Origin: Fibrobacterota bacterium
GTDB lineage: Bacteria; Fibrobacterota; Chitinivibrionia; Chitinivibrionales; JANQEN01
NCBI GenBank assembly: GCA_030619215.1
Contig: JAUXBV010000276.1
Location: 1 to 5,556 of the forward strand
Direction of reading: 5' to 3'
Length of the DNA: 5,556 nt
Below the pieces are notes generated by a model that was given only the letters and a program-made list of their open reading frames with translations, searched no databases and had not been told where the DNA came from. Both the position numbers and the translations under genes were made by a program. Position 1 is the first letter of the stretch, and each line of letters begins with the position of its first letter. This document shows, piece by piece, positions 1-5,556 of the stretch.

Positions 1-17
1 GATATGCATTTTATGTT

Positions 18-96
18 ATTGCGAGGCCCTGAAAGGGCTGCGGCAATCTCGGGTGTAGAATATTTGGAGATTGCTTCATCGTAAACTCCTCGCAAT
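18..96. repeat. REP/BIME-like palindromic repeat, two head-to-head units
   Basis: Two related units face each other around a 16-base spacer (51-66). The left unit (18-50) starts ATTGCGAGG and ends GCAATCTC. The right unit (67-96) is the same on the other strand, starting GAGATTGC and ending CCTCGCAAT. The middles differ (16 versus 13 bases). Each unit can also fold alone, because ATTGC and GCAAT bound it (18-22 with 43-47; 70-74 with 92-96). The left unit has a further inner stem GCCCT/AGGGC (26-30 with 34-38). This is the architecture of REP units arranged as a BIME. Repeats with these end sequences are familiar from several bacterial genomes, which is recollection and not a search result. 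It lies about 77 bases downstream of the dehydratase stop and could also protect the end of that transcript. There is no T-run, so it is not a classic terminator. Confidence 0.75.
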
Positions 97-173
97 GACA
101 ATGTGCAAGTGAGCTATATGAGTGTCGAGTAATACCCGTATGTATTGTAAAGTGCCAAAAGCTATAATCGTAG

Positions 174-1127
174 TTATTTATTCCACGGCAGTTTCTCTAA
201 ATCAACATTTCCCCCCGAAAGAATAATCCCAATTCTCTTTCCGGAAGCTTCAATGCGGTTTGTAAGTATTGCACCGAATGGAACGGCAGCGGAAGTCTCT
301 ACTATTATTTTCATTCTTTCCCATATATTGCGCATTGCCAGTATGATACCTTCTTCGGTCACGGTGACAATGTCTTTAACGTATTTACGAATGACAGGAA
401 ATGTTTTATCGCCAAGTGAGGTGAGCAGGCCGTCTGCAATAGTGTCCGGGTTAACCGAGGGGATGAGCTCACCGGAATGAAATGAGCGATATGCATCATC
501 AGCTCCTTGTGGCTCTGCTGCTATAACTTCGGTTTTGGGTGAAATGGAGGAGACGCTGATTGCAGTCCCGCTGAGTAAACCACCTCCGCCGACAGGTGCC
601 ATTACCATATCAAGATCCGGGACCTCCTCGAGGAGCTCCAAAGCAGCGGTTCCCTGACCGGCAATCACACGATAATCGTTATAGGGATGTACAAATGCAG
701 CGCCGGTTCGCTTAACAACTTCCGCCAGAGTGTCTTCGCGGGCTTTAAGGGTAGGTTCACAAAAGGTGATTTCCGCTCCGTAACCTTTAACAGCGTTTTG
801 TTTTATCATCGGAGCGTTTTTTGGCATTACAACATACGCTTTGATTCCCCGTCTTTGAGCGGCAAGTGAAAGGGCAGCTGCGTGATTGCCGGATGAGTGC
901 GTGGCCACACCCTTTGAAGCTTCCTCATCACTCAAAGAAAAAACGGTATTCGTTGCCCCGCGGGTCTTAAATGCTCCCACCTTCTGAAAGTTCTCACATT
1001 TGAAAAACAGTTCAGCGTCACACATCCTGTTTAAAGCATCGCACGTTAGAACCGGCGTGCGATGAATATAGGGCTTGATTCTTTCGTATGCTTCCCTGAT
1101 TTCCTTTAGCGTAGGTTCTTTATTCAT
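174..1127 (-). CDS. PLP-dependent threonine/serine dehydratase or serine racemase (fold type II)
   Basis: This is a cytoplasmic 317-residue single-domain enzyme predicted to deaminate L-threonine or L-serine to the 2-oxo acid, or to racemise serine. The PLP lysine is K54 in GAFKTRGA. SSGNH (78-82) cradles the cofactor and includes the serine that acts as second base in serine racemases. GGGG (180-183) binds the phosphate and SGGNVD begins at 304. E205, A209 and D211 match the divalent-metal site of eukaryotic serine racemase, and the match to that enzyme is close along most of the chain. There is no C-terminal ACT-like regulatory domain, so it is not the long biosynthetic IlvA form. The usual EPSxA segment reads ETSAA (277-281). 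A weak AGGA lies 11 bases before the ATG. It is the last gene of a likely three-gene operon, 47 bases after the secreted-protein gene. The family is certain. Racemase versus dehydratase is not decidable from sequence. Confidence 0.93.
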   Translation of the reverse strand: MNKEPTLKEIREAYERIKPYIHRTPVLTCDALNRMCDAELFFKCENFQKVGAFKTRGATNTVFSLSDEEASKGVATHSSGNHAAALSLAAQRRGIKAYVVMPKNAPMIKQNAVKGYGAEITFCEPTLKAREDTLAEVVKRTGAAFVHPYNDYRVIAGQGTAALELLEEVPDLDMVMAPVGGGGLLSGTAISVSSISPKTEVIAAEPQGADDAYRSFHSGELIPSVNPDTIADGLLTSLGDKTFPVIRKYVKDIVTVTEEGIILAMRNIWERMKIIVETSAAVPFGAILTNRIEASGKRIGIILSGGNVDLEKLPWNK

Positions 1128-1174
1128 GGTATGTTCTATCCTGTAATTAAATAAATCTAATAACCATTATAGTA

Positions 1175-1816
1175 TTACTTTTTATATGCGCAACGTGTTT
1201 CCGGGGAGTGAATTAATACAATATTATTTAAATCAAAGGTCGCCTTCATTTCAATTATTGGCGTAAGGCCCAGCTTGGTCCATTTGTCAAAGTTAACGCA
1301 GTCTTCCCTTTTTGCTTTTTTCGCTTCAGTCCAGAAAGAGAGCTCTCCTTTATAATTAAAACGGATTGGCTCAGAAAAATCGGATTTAAAAATTCTGTGG
1401 CCTGTTGTAATGTCATATATAAAGAGGTCGCGTCGTTCACCGGTTTCGCTATAAATTATAAGGTACTTACCCTTCTTGGCTAAAAAGAACTCCGCCCATT
1501 TATTCAAAACCTTCATATTACAGTTTTTGCTCATTTTTTCGCAATTGACTTCTGTAAATTTTTTCCTCCGGATTTTAACGAATATATCCGACCCGATTTC
1601 TATTCCCGGCAATGCTCTCTCAGCAACTATATAATCATCGTATTCGAAGAATTTACAATTGCCAAGGGCATAATAACTTGCGGTGTCTGCGCCGGGAATA
1701 CCATAATAGGGCTTCCAGCCGCCAGCCGTATTGAGCTTTTCATCTCCTGCATATAATGTAATGTGAAGCATAAGCAGTGATATAAGCGCTGAAAGGTATT
1801 GCTTATTATATGGCAT
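1175..1816 (-). CDS. Secreted/periplasmic protein of unknown function
   Basis: This 213-residue protein is not assigned to a family. Its N-terminus is a signal peptide: a short polar start with one lysine, a hydrophobic core (about 9-21) and a probable signal peptidase I site after YAG (22-24). There is no lipobox cysteine, so it is probably soluble in the periplasm or exported. The mature part has five cysteines (54, 92, 99, 173, 209), an odd number that allows two disulfides. Residues 107-165 alternate beta-like stretches and turns, for example LIIYSETGERRDLFIYD, as in a blade of a beta-propeller, but the chain is too short for a whole propeller. The chain ends ETRCAYKK. The start is supported by a strong AGGGG (1822-1826) five bases before the ATG. 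The gene follows the GTPase stop by 27 bases and is probably co-transcribed with it. The coding call is firm. The function is unknown. Confidence 0.85.
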   Translation of the reverse strand: MPYNKQYLSALISLLMLHITLYAGDEKLNTAGGWKPYYGIPGADTASYYALGNCKFFEYDDYIVAERALPGIEIGSDIFVKIRRKKFTEVNCEKMSKNCNMKVLNKWAEFFLAKKGKYLIIYSETGERRDLFIYDITTGHRIFKSDFSEPIRFNYKGELSFWTEAKKAKREDCVNFDKWTKLGLTPIIEMKATFDLNNIVLIHSPETRCAYKK

Positions 1817-1843
1817 GCTTACCCCTATGAAAAGTAAGGTAAA

Positions 1844-2830
1844 TCACATATGTAACTCAATTACATCTTTATCTTCCAGGATGTAATCTTTGGTTATTCT
1901 CTGTCCTTCAAACTTATTCTTACCCCAAACCCGTGCGTATTTCAGGTTACTTGCAAAATCATGGTGCACTGTTTTTGCAAAACTCATTAATGTCTTACCC
2001 CTGGATAATATGAAGGGGCTGTCATATTCAGGGTCATATCCGGGCCGTTTTGAGTAAATACGAACAATATTCAGCAGCCTGACAATTTCCTGTTTCAGCT
2101 CTCCGATTGCCGTTTTATCTTTTGCCGATGTGGTAAAGACCGGAAAGCGGTCACCGTAAAATTCTTTATAAATAGAAAGATTTTCATTCGATTCCGGTAT
2201 ATCCGTTTTATTTGCGATAAGTAGAGATCTGAGATAGCCCCATCGGAAATCTTCCTTATCATGCCTGTTATTCTCAATCTCAATCTTATGGTATTTTAAA
2301 AGCTCCAATGAAGCTTCCAATTGATCCAGTAAATCATCCCTGCTGAAATCAATAACAAGCAGCAGTGCATCACTGTTTTTTATCAGCGAAGGAACCCAGT
2401 TTTCCATATACTCTTTGGATAATGGGGGAAAGTCAACCAGCTGGATTTGAATATCTTCATAGGGCATCATTGCCGGCTGGAATATGCGGGTCGTAAAAGA
2501 GTAATTTCCTACTTCAAAATTGGCATTCGTTAAAGAATTGACAAGCTGGGTTTTGCCTGTATTGGGAGGGCCGACAACCGATATCTGGCCTGCACCCTCT
2601 TTGTCAACATGATAGGCAAACCGTTTCGGCCCCTTTGTTTTTTGAGTTTGCTGCTCCTCTTTCAGTTTTGCGATTTTACGCTTAATGTCTCCCTGAAGTT
2701 TATCCGTGCCTTTGTGCTTTGGAATAACGGCAAGCATCTCCCTCAGGGCCTTCAGACGCTCGCGGTCATCTTTTGCCTGTTTATATTTCTCTTCTGCTGC
2801 AAAGTATATTGGTGTCAGGTTTGCCGGCAT
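1844..2830 (-). CDS. DRG/Obg-type GTPase with C-terminal TGS domain
   Basis: This 328-residue cytoplasmic GTP-binding protein has the DRG layout. A charged helical N-terminus (about 10-64, with KGTDKLQGDIKRKIAKLKEE resembling the DRG helical region) precedes the G domain (about 82-258). A TGS domain (271-328) contains DFASNLKYARVWG and ends LEDKDVIELHM. Visible nucleotide motifs are the P-loop GPPNTGKT (87-94), YSFTT as switch I (110-114), NKTD for guanine (207-210) and SAK (235-237). The G3 motif is DFPP (133-136) instead of DxxG, so the switch II glycine is absent. DRG proteins are best known from archaea and eukaryotes, where they bind translating ribosomes. A ribosome or RNA-linked role here is inference. 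There is no clear Shine-Dalgarno before the ATG, but the N-terminal match supports this start. It is the first gene of the likely minus-strand operon, reading from the AT-rich divergent spacer. Confidence 0.92.
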   Translation of the reverse strand: MPANLTPIYFAAEEKYKQAKDDRERLKALREMLAVIPKHKGTDKLQGDIKRKIAKLKEEQQTQKTKGPKRFAYHVDKEGAGQISVVGPPNTGKTQLVNSLTNANFEVGNYSFTTRIFQPAMMPYEDIQIQLVDFPPLSKEYMENWVPSLIKNSDALLLVIDFSRDDLLDQLEASLELLKYHKIEIENNRHDKEDFRWGYLRSLLIANKTDIPESNENLSIYKEFYGDRFPVFTTSAKDKTAIGELKQEIVRLLNIVRIYSKRPGYDPEYDSPFILSRGKTLMSFAKTVHHDFASNLKYARVWGKNKFEGQRITKDYILEDKDVIELHM

Positions 2831-2852
2831 ATTAACCGTTTAGCTTTAAATG

Positions 2853-2868
2853 AAATACAATTGTATTT
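2853..2868. promoter_or_regulatory. Perfect 16-base palindrome, candidate operator
   Basis: AAATACAATTGTATTT is a perfect inverted repeat located 22 bases upstream of the GTPase start codon and 22 bases before the -35 box of the rightward promoter. On the minus strand it contains TACAAT, which could itself be a -10 box for the GTPase operon, although no good -35 lies 17 bases upstream of it. A dimeric regulator bound here could affect the GTPase operon. It matches no specific regulator box that I recognise. The AT-rich surroundings raise the odds of a chance palindrome. Confidence 0.35.
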
Positions 2869-2890
2869 GATCATTTGGAAATCATACATT

Positions 2891-2919
2891 TTGTTAGTAA
2901 AATAGTATCGTCATATAAA
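2891..2919 (+). promoter_or_regulatory. Sigma-70-like promoter for the fusion gene
   Basis: TTGTTA (2891-2896, four of six matches to the -35 consensus) is followed after exactly 17 bases by TATAAA (2914-2919, five of six matches to the -10 consensus). Transcription would begin near 2926, giving an untranslated leader of about 100 bases that is very AT-rich and shows no clear structure. It is the best-spaced promoter in the divergent spacer. AT-rich DNA yields chance matches, so confidence is moderate. Confidence 0.45.
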
Positions 2920-3024
2920 AATAATAGAGTAATCGCTTTTTTTATAAAATTAAATCTATTTTAAATAGCAGTGAAATAATGTAAAAATAAATAGTTTGTA
3001 AATTGACGTAAAAAGGAAATACTC

Positions 3025-4806
3025 ATGAAAGCAGTGATATTAGCAGCTGGATATGGAAACAGAATGAGGCCGTTGACTGACAATAAGCATAAGACCCTTC
3101 TGCCTATAGCGGGCGATACCATAATCAATAGAATTATGGATACGCTCAGCGAAAATGGCATTAAAGATATTGTGGTTGTCACCGGCTATCGTGATAAGGA
3201 ATTGAGGGATTACCTTTCGGAAAAGTATTCCAGCCTTGCCATCACCTACGTGCACAACGAAAGATACCGTGAGACAAATAATATATTCTCGATGGCACTT
3301 GCTTTTAATGCTATTGAGATTGACAGTGATATAATGCTTATTGAATCGGACATTATCTATGAACCATCTGTTATCGGACGGATAATAAACTCGCAACATG
3401 ATACTGTGGCCCTTGTTGATAAATTCCAGCATGGCATGGACGGCACGGTCGTTACCGTTGAGAATGGCATTATCACCAATGTCATTCCGCCTCATTTACA
3501 GGATGAAAAATTCGACTTCTCAGATAAATACAAAACGCTTAACATTTATAAATTCTCAAAAGATTTCTGCAACTCTGTTTTTAAAAAGCTGCTTACCTAT
3601 TATGCACAGACAATCGATGACAACTGTTACTATGAGCTCATACTTGGCATTCTTATTTATATGCAGCGGGAGGTGGTGCATGCCGAAATCCTGGAAGGGG
3701 AGGAGTGGGCAGAGGTTGATGACCCCAATGACCTGCGCATTGCGGAGTTTAAATTCAATACAAAACAAAGGAGAAAAATCCTTGAAGAGGGATTCGGCGG
3801 ATACTGGAACTATCCGGTAACGGATTTCCATTTCATACGTAACATGCATTTTCCAAATGCCGCGGTGATTTCAGAGCTGCGGGACAGCCTCCCCGATTTA
3901 ATTCATAACTATGGCTCGCGACAGGAAATCCTTGATCAGAAACTCGCATGGCTCCTGCTGTGCAGCAAAGAACGGGTTCATGTGCTTAATGGCTGCTCAC
4001 AGATATACCCGTTCTTACGTATGAGAATGCAGAAAATGCGTGTATTGATTCCACAACCGACCTTTGGCGAGTACCCGAGAATTTTCCCTGATGCAGATAC
4101 CTATTCTGATGCCGTGGGTATTGATACGGAAGAGATAGAAAAAAGAGGCGCAGAATATGATATAATTGTCTTTGTAAACCCGAATAACCCGACAGGCTCG
4201 TTTATAAAATCGGAATGGATACATGAATTCGCAGATAGGAATAAAAAAAAGACAATTTTAGTGGACGAGTCATTCGTTGAATTCACCGGATGCGCCTCAA
4301 TGATGGAGCTGCTTGAAACGCAACCGGTTGACAATGTCATAGTTGTCAAAAGCCTGAGTAAATCACTCGGCATACCCGGCGTCAGGCTGGGTTATGTTTA
4401 TTCATGCAACGGCGAATTTAATGATGCGGTAAAGGAATATATTCCTATCTGGAACCTTAACTCTCTTGCAGAATGCTTTCTGGAAGTCATCCTTAAACAC
4501 AGAAAGAGCATGCAGCAGTCTTTTATTGACACAATAAGAGACAGGGATAGTTTTGCACAGGCATTATCAGAAGTCTCCATGGTAAAACAGGTATATCCCA
4601 GCGCTGCAAACTTCCTGCTGGTTTCCCTTAACAGTGACGGCCCCTCAGGCGGGGAAGTCGCTGACATGCTGTTAACAAAGCATGAAATTTATATAAGGGA
4701 CATCTCTCCGAAGTTTTCCGACGGTAATACCTATATTCGCCTTGCTGTGAGATTAGCTGAGGAAAATAGTCAATTGGTATCTTGCCTGCAGGAACTTAAG
4801 GTATAG
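3025..4806 (+). CDS. Bifunctional LicC-like nucleotidyltransferase / CobD-HisC-like PLP enzyme
   Basis: This is a 593-residue fusion. Residues 1-245 are a sugar/choline-phosphate nucleotidyltransferase: LAAGYGNRMRPLT (6-18) is the NTP-binding loop, K23 and LLPI follow, NNIFSM (85-90) matches the LicC phosphocholine cytidylyltransferase region, and D109 and D232 (in AEVDDPNDL) are the likely metal ligands. Residues about 265-593 are a fold-type I PLP enzyme: NPNNPTG (385-391), D414 in VDESF, the Schiff-base lysine K446 in SLSKSLGI, R454 for the phosphate, and R572/R576 in YIRLAVR. Phe417, where most HisC proteins have Tyr, and the RxAxR tail resemble CobD threonine-phosphate decarboxylase. I infer that the C-terminal half supplies a phospho- or phosphono-amine that the N-terminal half activates with CTP for a surface polymer or lipid. 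Transaminase activity (including for 2-aminoethylphosphonate) remains possible. AAGGA lies seven bases before the ATG. The gene appears monocistronic. Confidence 0.9.
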   Translation: MKAVILAAGYGNRMRPLTDNKHKTLLPIAGDTIINRIMDTLSENGIKDIVVVTGYRDKELRDYLSEKYSSLAITYVHNERYRETNNIFSMALAFNAIEIDSDIMLIESDIIYEPSVIGRIINSQHDTVALVDKFQHGMDGTVVTVENGIITNVIPPHLQDEKFDFSDKYKTLNIYKFSKDFCNSVFKKLLTYYAQTIDDNCYYELILGILIYMQREVVHAEILEGEEWAEVDDPNDLRIAEFKFNTKQRRKILEEGFGGYWNYPVTDFHFIRNMHFPNAAVISELRDSLPDLIHNYGSRQEILDQKLAWLLLCSKERVHVLNGCSQIYPFLRMRMQKMRVLIPQPTFGEYPRIFPDADTYSDAVGIDTEEIEKRGAEYDIIVFVNPNNPTGSFIKSEWIHEFADRNKKKTILVDESFVEFTGCASMMELLETQPVDNVIVVKSLSKSLGIPGVRLGYVYSCNGEFNDAVKEYIPIWNLNSLAECFLEVILKHRKSMQQSFIDTIRDRDSFAQALSEVSMVKQVYPSAANFLLVSLNSDGPSGGEVADMLLTKHEIYIRDISPKFSDGNTYIRLAVRLAEENSQLVSCLQELKV

Positions 4807-4826
4807 TAAAACATCGGTTATGGTTA

Positions 4827-4860
4827 GGGTAAAGATGCCCTGCTTTGCAGGACTTTGCCC
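4827..4860. terminator. Two-tier hairpin between convergent genes, possible terminator
   Basis: GGGTAAAG (4827-4834) pairs with CTTTGCCC (4853-4860) with one G-U pair. Inside it, CCTGC (4839-4843) pairs with GCAGG (4847-4851) around a TTT loop, separated by a small asymmetric internal loop. It starts 20 bases after the fusion-gene stop and lies 90 bases from the stop of the convergent membrane-protein gene, where a shared transcript end is expected. Neither strand has a T-run after the stem, so it is not a textbook intrinsic terminator. It may block 3' exonucleases, rely on Rho, or be a degenerate repeat unit. Confidence 0.4.
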
Positions 4861-4949
4861 GTTTCGTCGATGGGTTACGTTTTTCATATTCCCCGGCAAA
4901 TGCCCTGAATACGAAAATGGGTGTATTGTTTATAATGAGGTTCTATAAG

Positions 4950-5282
4950 CTACTTTTCAGGTGCAATTTCTGCAGCCGGTTTATGCTCCTCCTGAACAGC
5001 TTTTTCCCTCTCAAAATGCTCCTTATCACCGCGAATCGTTGCAATAATATTCTGAAGAAAGTCAAGCTCCGTTACTGCAATGGCGATAATGGAGACACCC
5101 ACAAAGTAGATCCAGCCATTACCTGAAAAGAGGCAAAGCGATGCAACAAAAAGTATCGCAGCCATCTTGTTTACTGCTTTCCTGTCTTTTCTTATTAAAG
5201 AAATCAAAGCTACTAACAGGGCTGCAAGCATCAGTACGCCTGCAATAAGTTCAATGAATGAATTGGGGAGAATTTTGTCCAT
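4950..5282 (-). CDS. Small integral membrane protein of unknown function
   Basis: This 110-residue protein is not recognised as a named family. Three hydrophobic segments are visible: about 9-30 (ELIAGVLMLAALLVALISLI), 39-53, and 57-73. A basic stretch, RKDRKAVNK (31-39), follows the first segment. By the positive-inside rule this puts the first loop in the cytoplasm. The third segment then points the C-terminal tail (about 84-110, rich in Glu, Lys and Ala, ending APEK) toward the cytoplasm, if the short loop at SGNG (53-56) is outside. The start is well supported by AGGAG (5289-5293) six bases before the ATG. The gene stands alone, convergent with the fusion gene and downstream of a gene that enters from the right. 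A short membrane protein with a charged tail could be an accessory or stress-related subunit, but nothing here shows its role. Confidence 0.8.
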   Translation of the reverse strand: MDKILPNSFIELIAGVLMLAALLVALISLIRKDRKAVNKMAAILFVASLCLFSGNGWIYFVGVSIIAIAVTELDFLQNIIATIRGDKEHFEREKAVQEEHKPAAEIAPEK

Positions 5283-5346
5283 ATTTAGCTCCTATTTTTT
5301 TTAGATTAATATTCAACCTTCGACAAAAGGGTTTATTTAAACGATT

Positions 5347-5386
5347 TGTTATCCCTGAGGGCGAATATGAAACCCTCTGGATAACA
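5347..5386. other. Second hairpin in the spacer upstream of the membrane protein
   Basis: TGTTATCC (5347-5354) pairs with GGATAACA (5379-5386), and an inner stem GAGGG (5357-5361) pairs with CCCTC (5373-5377) around an 11-base loop, separated by a small internal loop. It sits directly after the terminator of the right-edge gene and 65 bases before the membrane-protein start. It has no T-run. It might back up the terminator, or form part of the leader of the membrane-protein mRNA. No known riboswitch or attenuator is recognised. Confidence 0.45.
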
Positions 5387-5392
5387 TTGTGT

Positions 5393-5425
5393 AAAAGCAG
5401 AAAGGTCATTCCCATGCCTTTCTGC
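5393..5425 (-). terminator. Intrinsic terminator of the right-edge minus-strand gene
   Basis: A perfect nine-base stem, GCAGAAAGG (5397-5405) with CCTTTCTGC (5417-5425), closes an 11-base loop. Read on the minus strand it is followed at once by TTTT (5396-5393). An outer partial stem, TGTGT (5388-5392) with ACACA (5429-5433), extends it but would include the short T-run. It begins 26 bases after the stop codon of the partial gene, the usual distance for an intrinsic terminator. The T-run is short, so some read-through into the membrane-protein gene is possible. Confidence 0.65.
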
Positions 5426-5451
5426 TTAACACACTGTTATATTGACAATGC

Positions 5452-5556
5452 TTATTCATCAAATGTCCAAGATTCTTTCTCTTTCTGATTTCGCCTAATA
5501 AACTTACTATTACTGCATATTTTTTTTACACGATCTTCGTTTAAGTTAGTGTCAGA
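5452..5556 (-). CDS. C-terminal end of a gene entering from the right, unknown product
   Basis: From the right edge, one minus-strand frame stays open for 34 codons and ends in TAA at 5452-5454. The other two minus frames stop within the first few codons. The encoded tail is hydrophilic and strongly charged (NLNEDRVKK, then FIRRNQKEKESWTFDE at the end), a composition typical of a soluble protein end. The hairpin with T-run 26 bases further on supports a genuine gene end here. A run of eight A bases encodes VKK-I within it. The segment is too short to name a family. The start and most of the protein lie outside the window. Confidence 0.55.
   Translation of the reverse strand, partial: SDTNLNEDRVKKICSNSKFIRRNQKEKESWTFDE

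Noticed and set aside
97..173. End of another gene or a classic terminator downstream of the dehydratase
   Set aside because: No coding frame, stem or T-run is convincing here. Only the upstream REP-like element has clear structure.
3002..3007. ATTGAC close to the fusion-gene start as a possible -35 box
   Set aside because: It lies about 20 bases before the start codon, so the -10 and transcription start would fall inside the gene.
3398..3820. Open frame of 140 codons in another plus frame inside the fusion gene, and a 151-codon frame opposite it at 3040-3495
   Set aside because: Both overlap conserved nucleotidyltransferase sequence (NTP loop, NNIFSM, metal ligands) read in the true frame, so they are shadows.
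4243..4250. Run of eight A bases inside the fusion gene, a possible slippage or phase-variation tract
   Set aside because: It encodes ordinary Lys residues in a charged loop before the conserved VDESF strand, the reading frame continues correctly on both sides, and there is no sign of an alternative product. In AT-rich DNA such runs are common.
4863..4880. GTCGATGGGTTACG resembles the beginning of a common bacterial interspersed palindrome
   Set aside because: The complementary half (CTAACCCATC type) is not present downstream, so no palindrome can be supported.
4845..5126. Plus-strand open frame of 93 codons across the convergent spacer
   Set aside because: It lies mostly opposite the well-supported membrane-protein gene, has no good ribosome binding site, and its translation is not protein-like.

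Overview
The window is from a bacterial chromosome of moderate, somewhat AT-rich composition. Intergenic stretches are clearly richer in A/T than the genes. The lineage cannot be fixed from the sequence. A secreted protein, a REP-like palindromic repeat and a surface-glycoconjugate type enzyme suggest a Gram-negative environmental bacterium. Similar repeats and a similar enzyme fusion are, from memory, seen in groups such as spirochaetes, Bacteroidetes and Desulfobacterota, but this is weak evidence. No rRNA, tRNA, CRISPR array or insertion sequence was recognised.

Layout, left to right. (1) Positions 18-96 hold two head-to-head palindromic units of a REP/BIME-like repeat. (2) Three minus-strand genes sit close together and probably form one operon, transcribed in the order TGS-domain GTPase (2830-1844), secreted protein of unknown function (1816-1175), and PLP-dependent threonine/serine dehydratase or serine racemase (1127-174). 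The gaps are 27 and 47 bases. (3) An AT-rich divergent spacer (2831-3024) carries a perfect 16-base palindrome on the GTPase side and a good sigma-70-like promoter facing right. (4) A 593-residue plus-strand gene (3025-4806) fuses a LicC-like CTP-dependent nucleotidyltransferase to a fold-type I PLP enzyme with CobD-like active-site features. (5) A short convergent spacer with a strong hairpin follows. (6) A small minus-strand membrane protein (5282-4950) comes next. (7) At the right edge is the last part of a minus-strand gene that enters from outside the window, followed by its likely intrinsic terminator and a second hairpin.

How the genes relate. The three-gene minus operon has no obvious single pathway. 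The fusion protein is the most interesting item. Its two domains suggest that the PLP half makes or modifies a small phosphorylated or phosphonylated amine and the other half activates it as a CDP-alcohol, for example CDP-ethanolamine or CMP-aminoethylphosphonate, for decorating a lipid or surface polysaccharide. The acceptor transferase is not in this window. Neither the substrate nor the choice between decarboxylase and transaminase can be settled from sequence alone.
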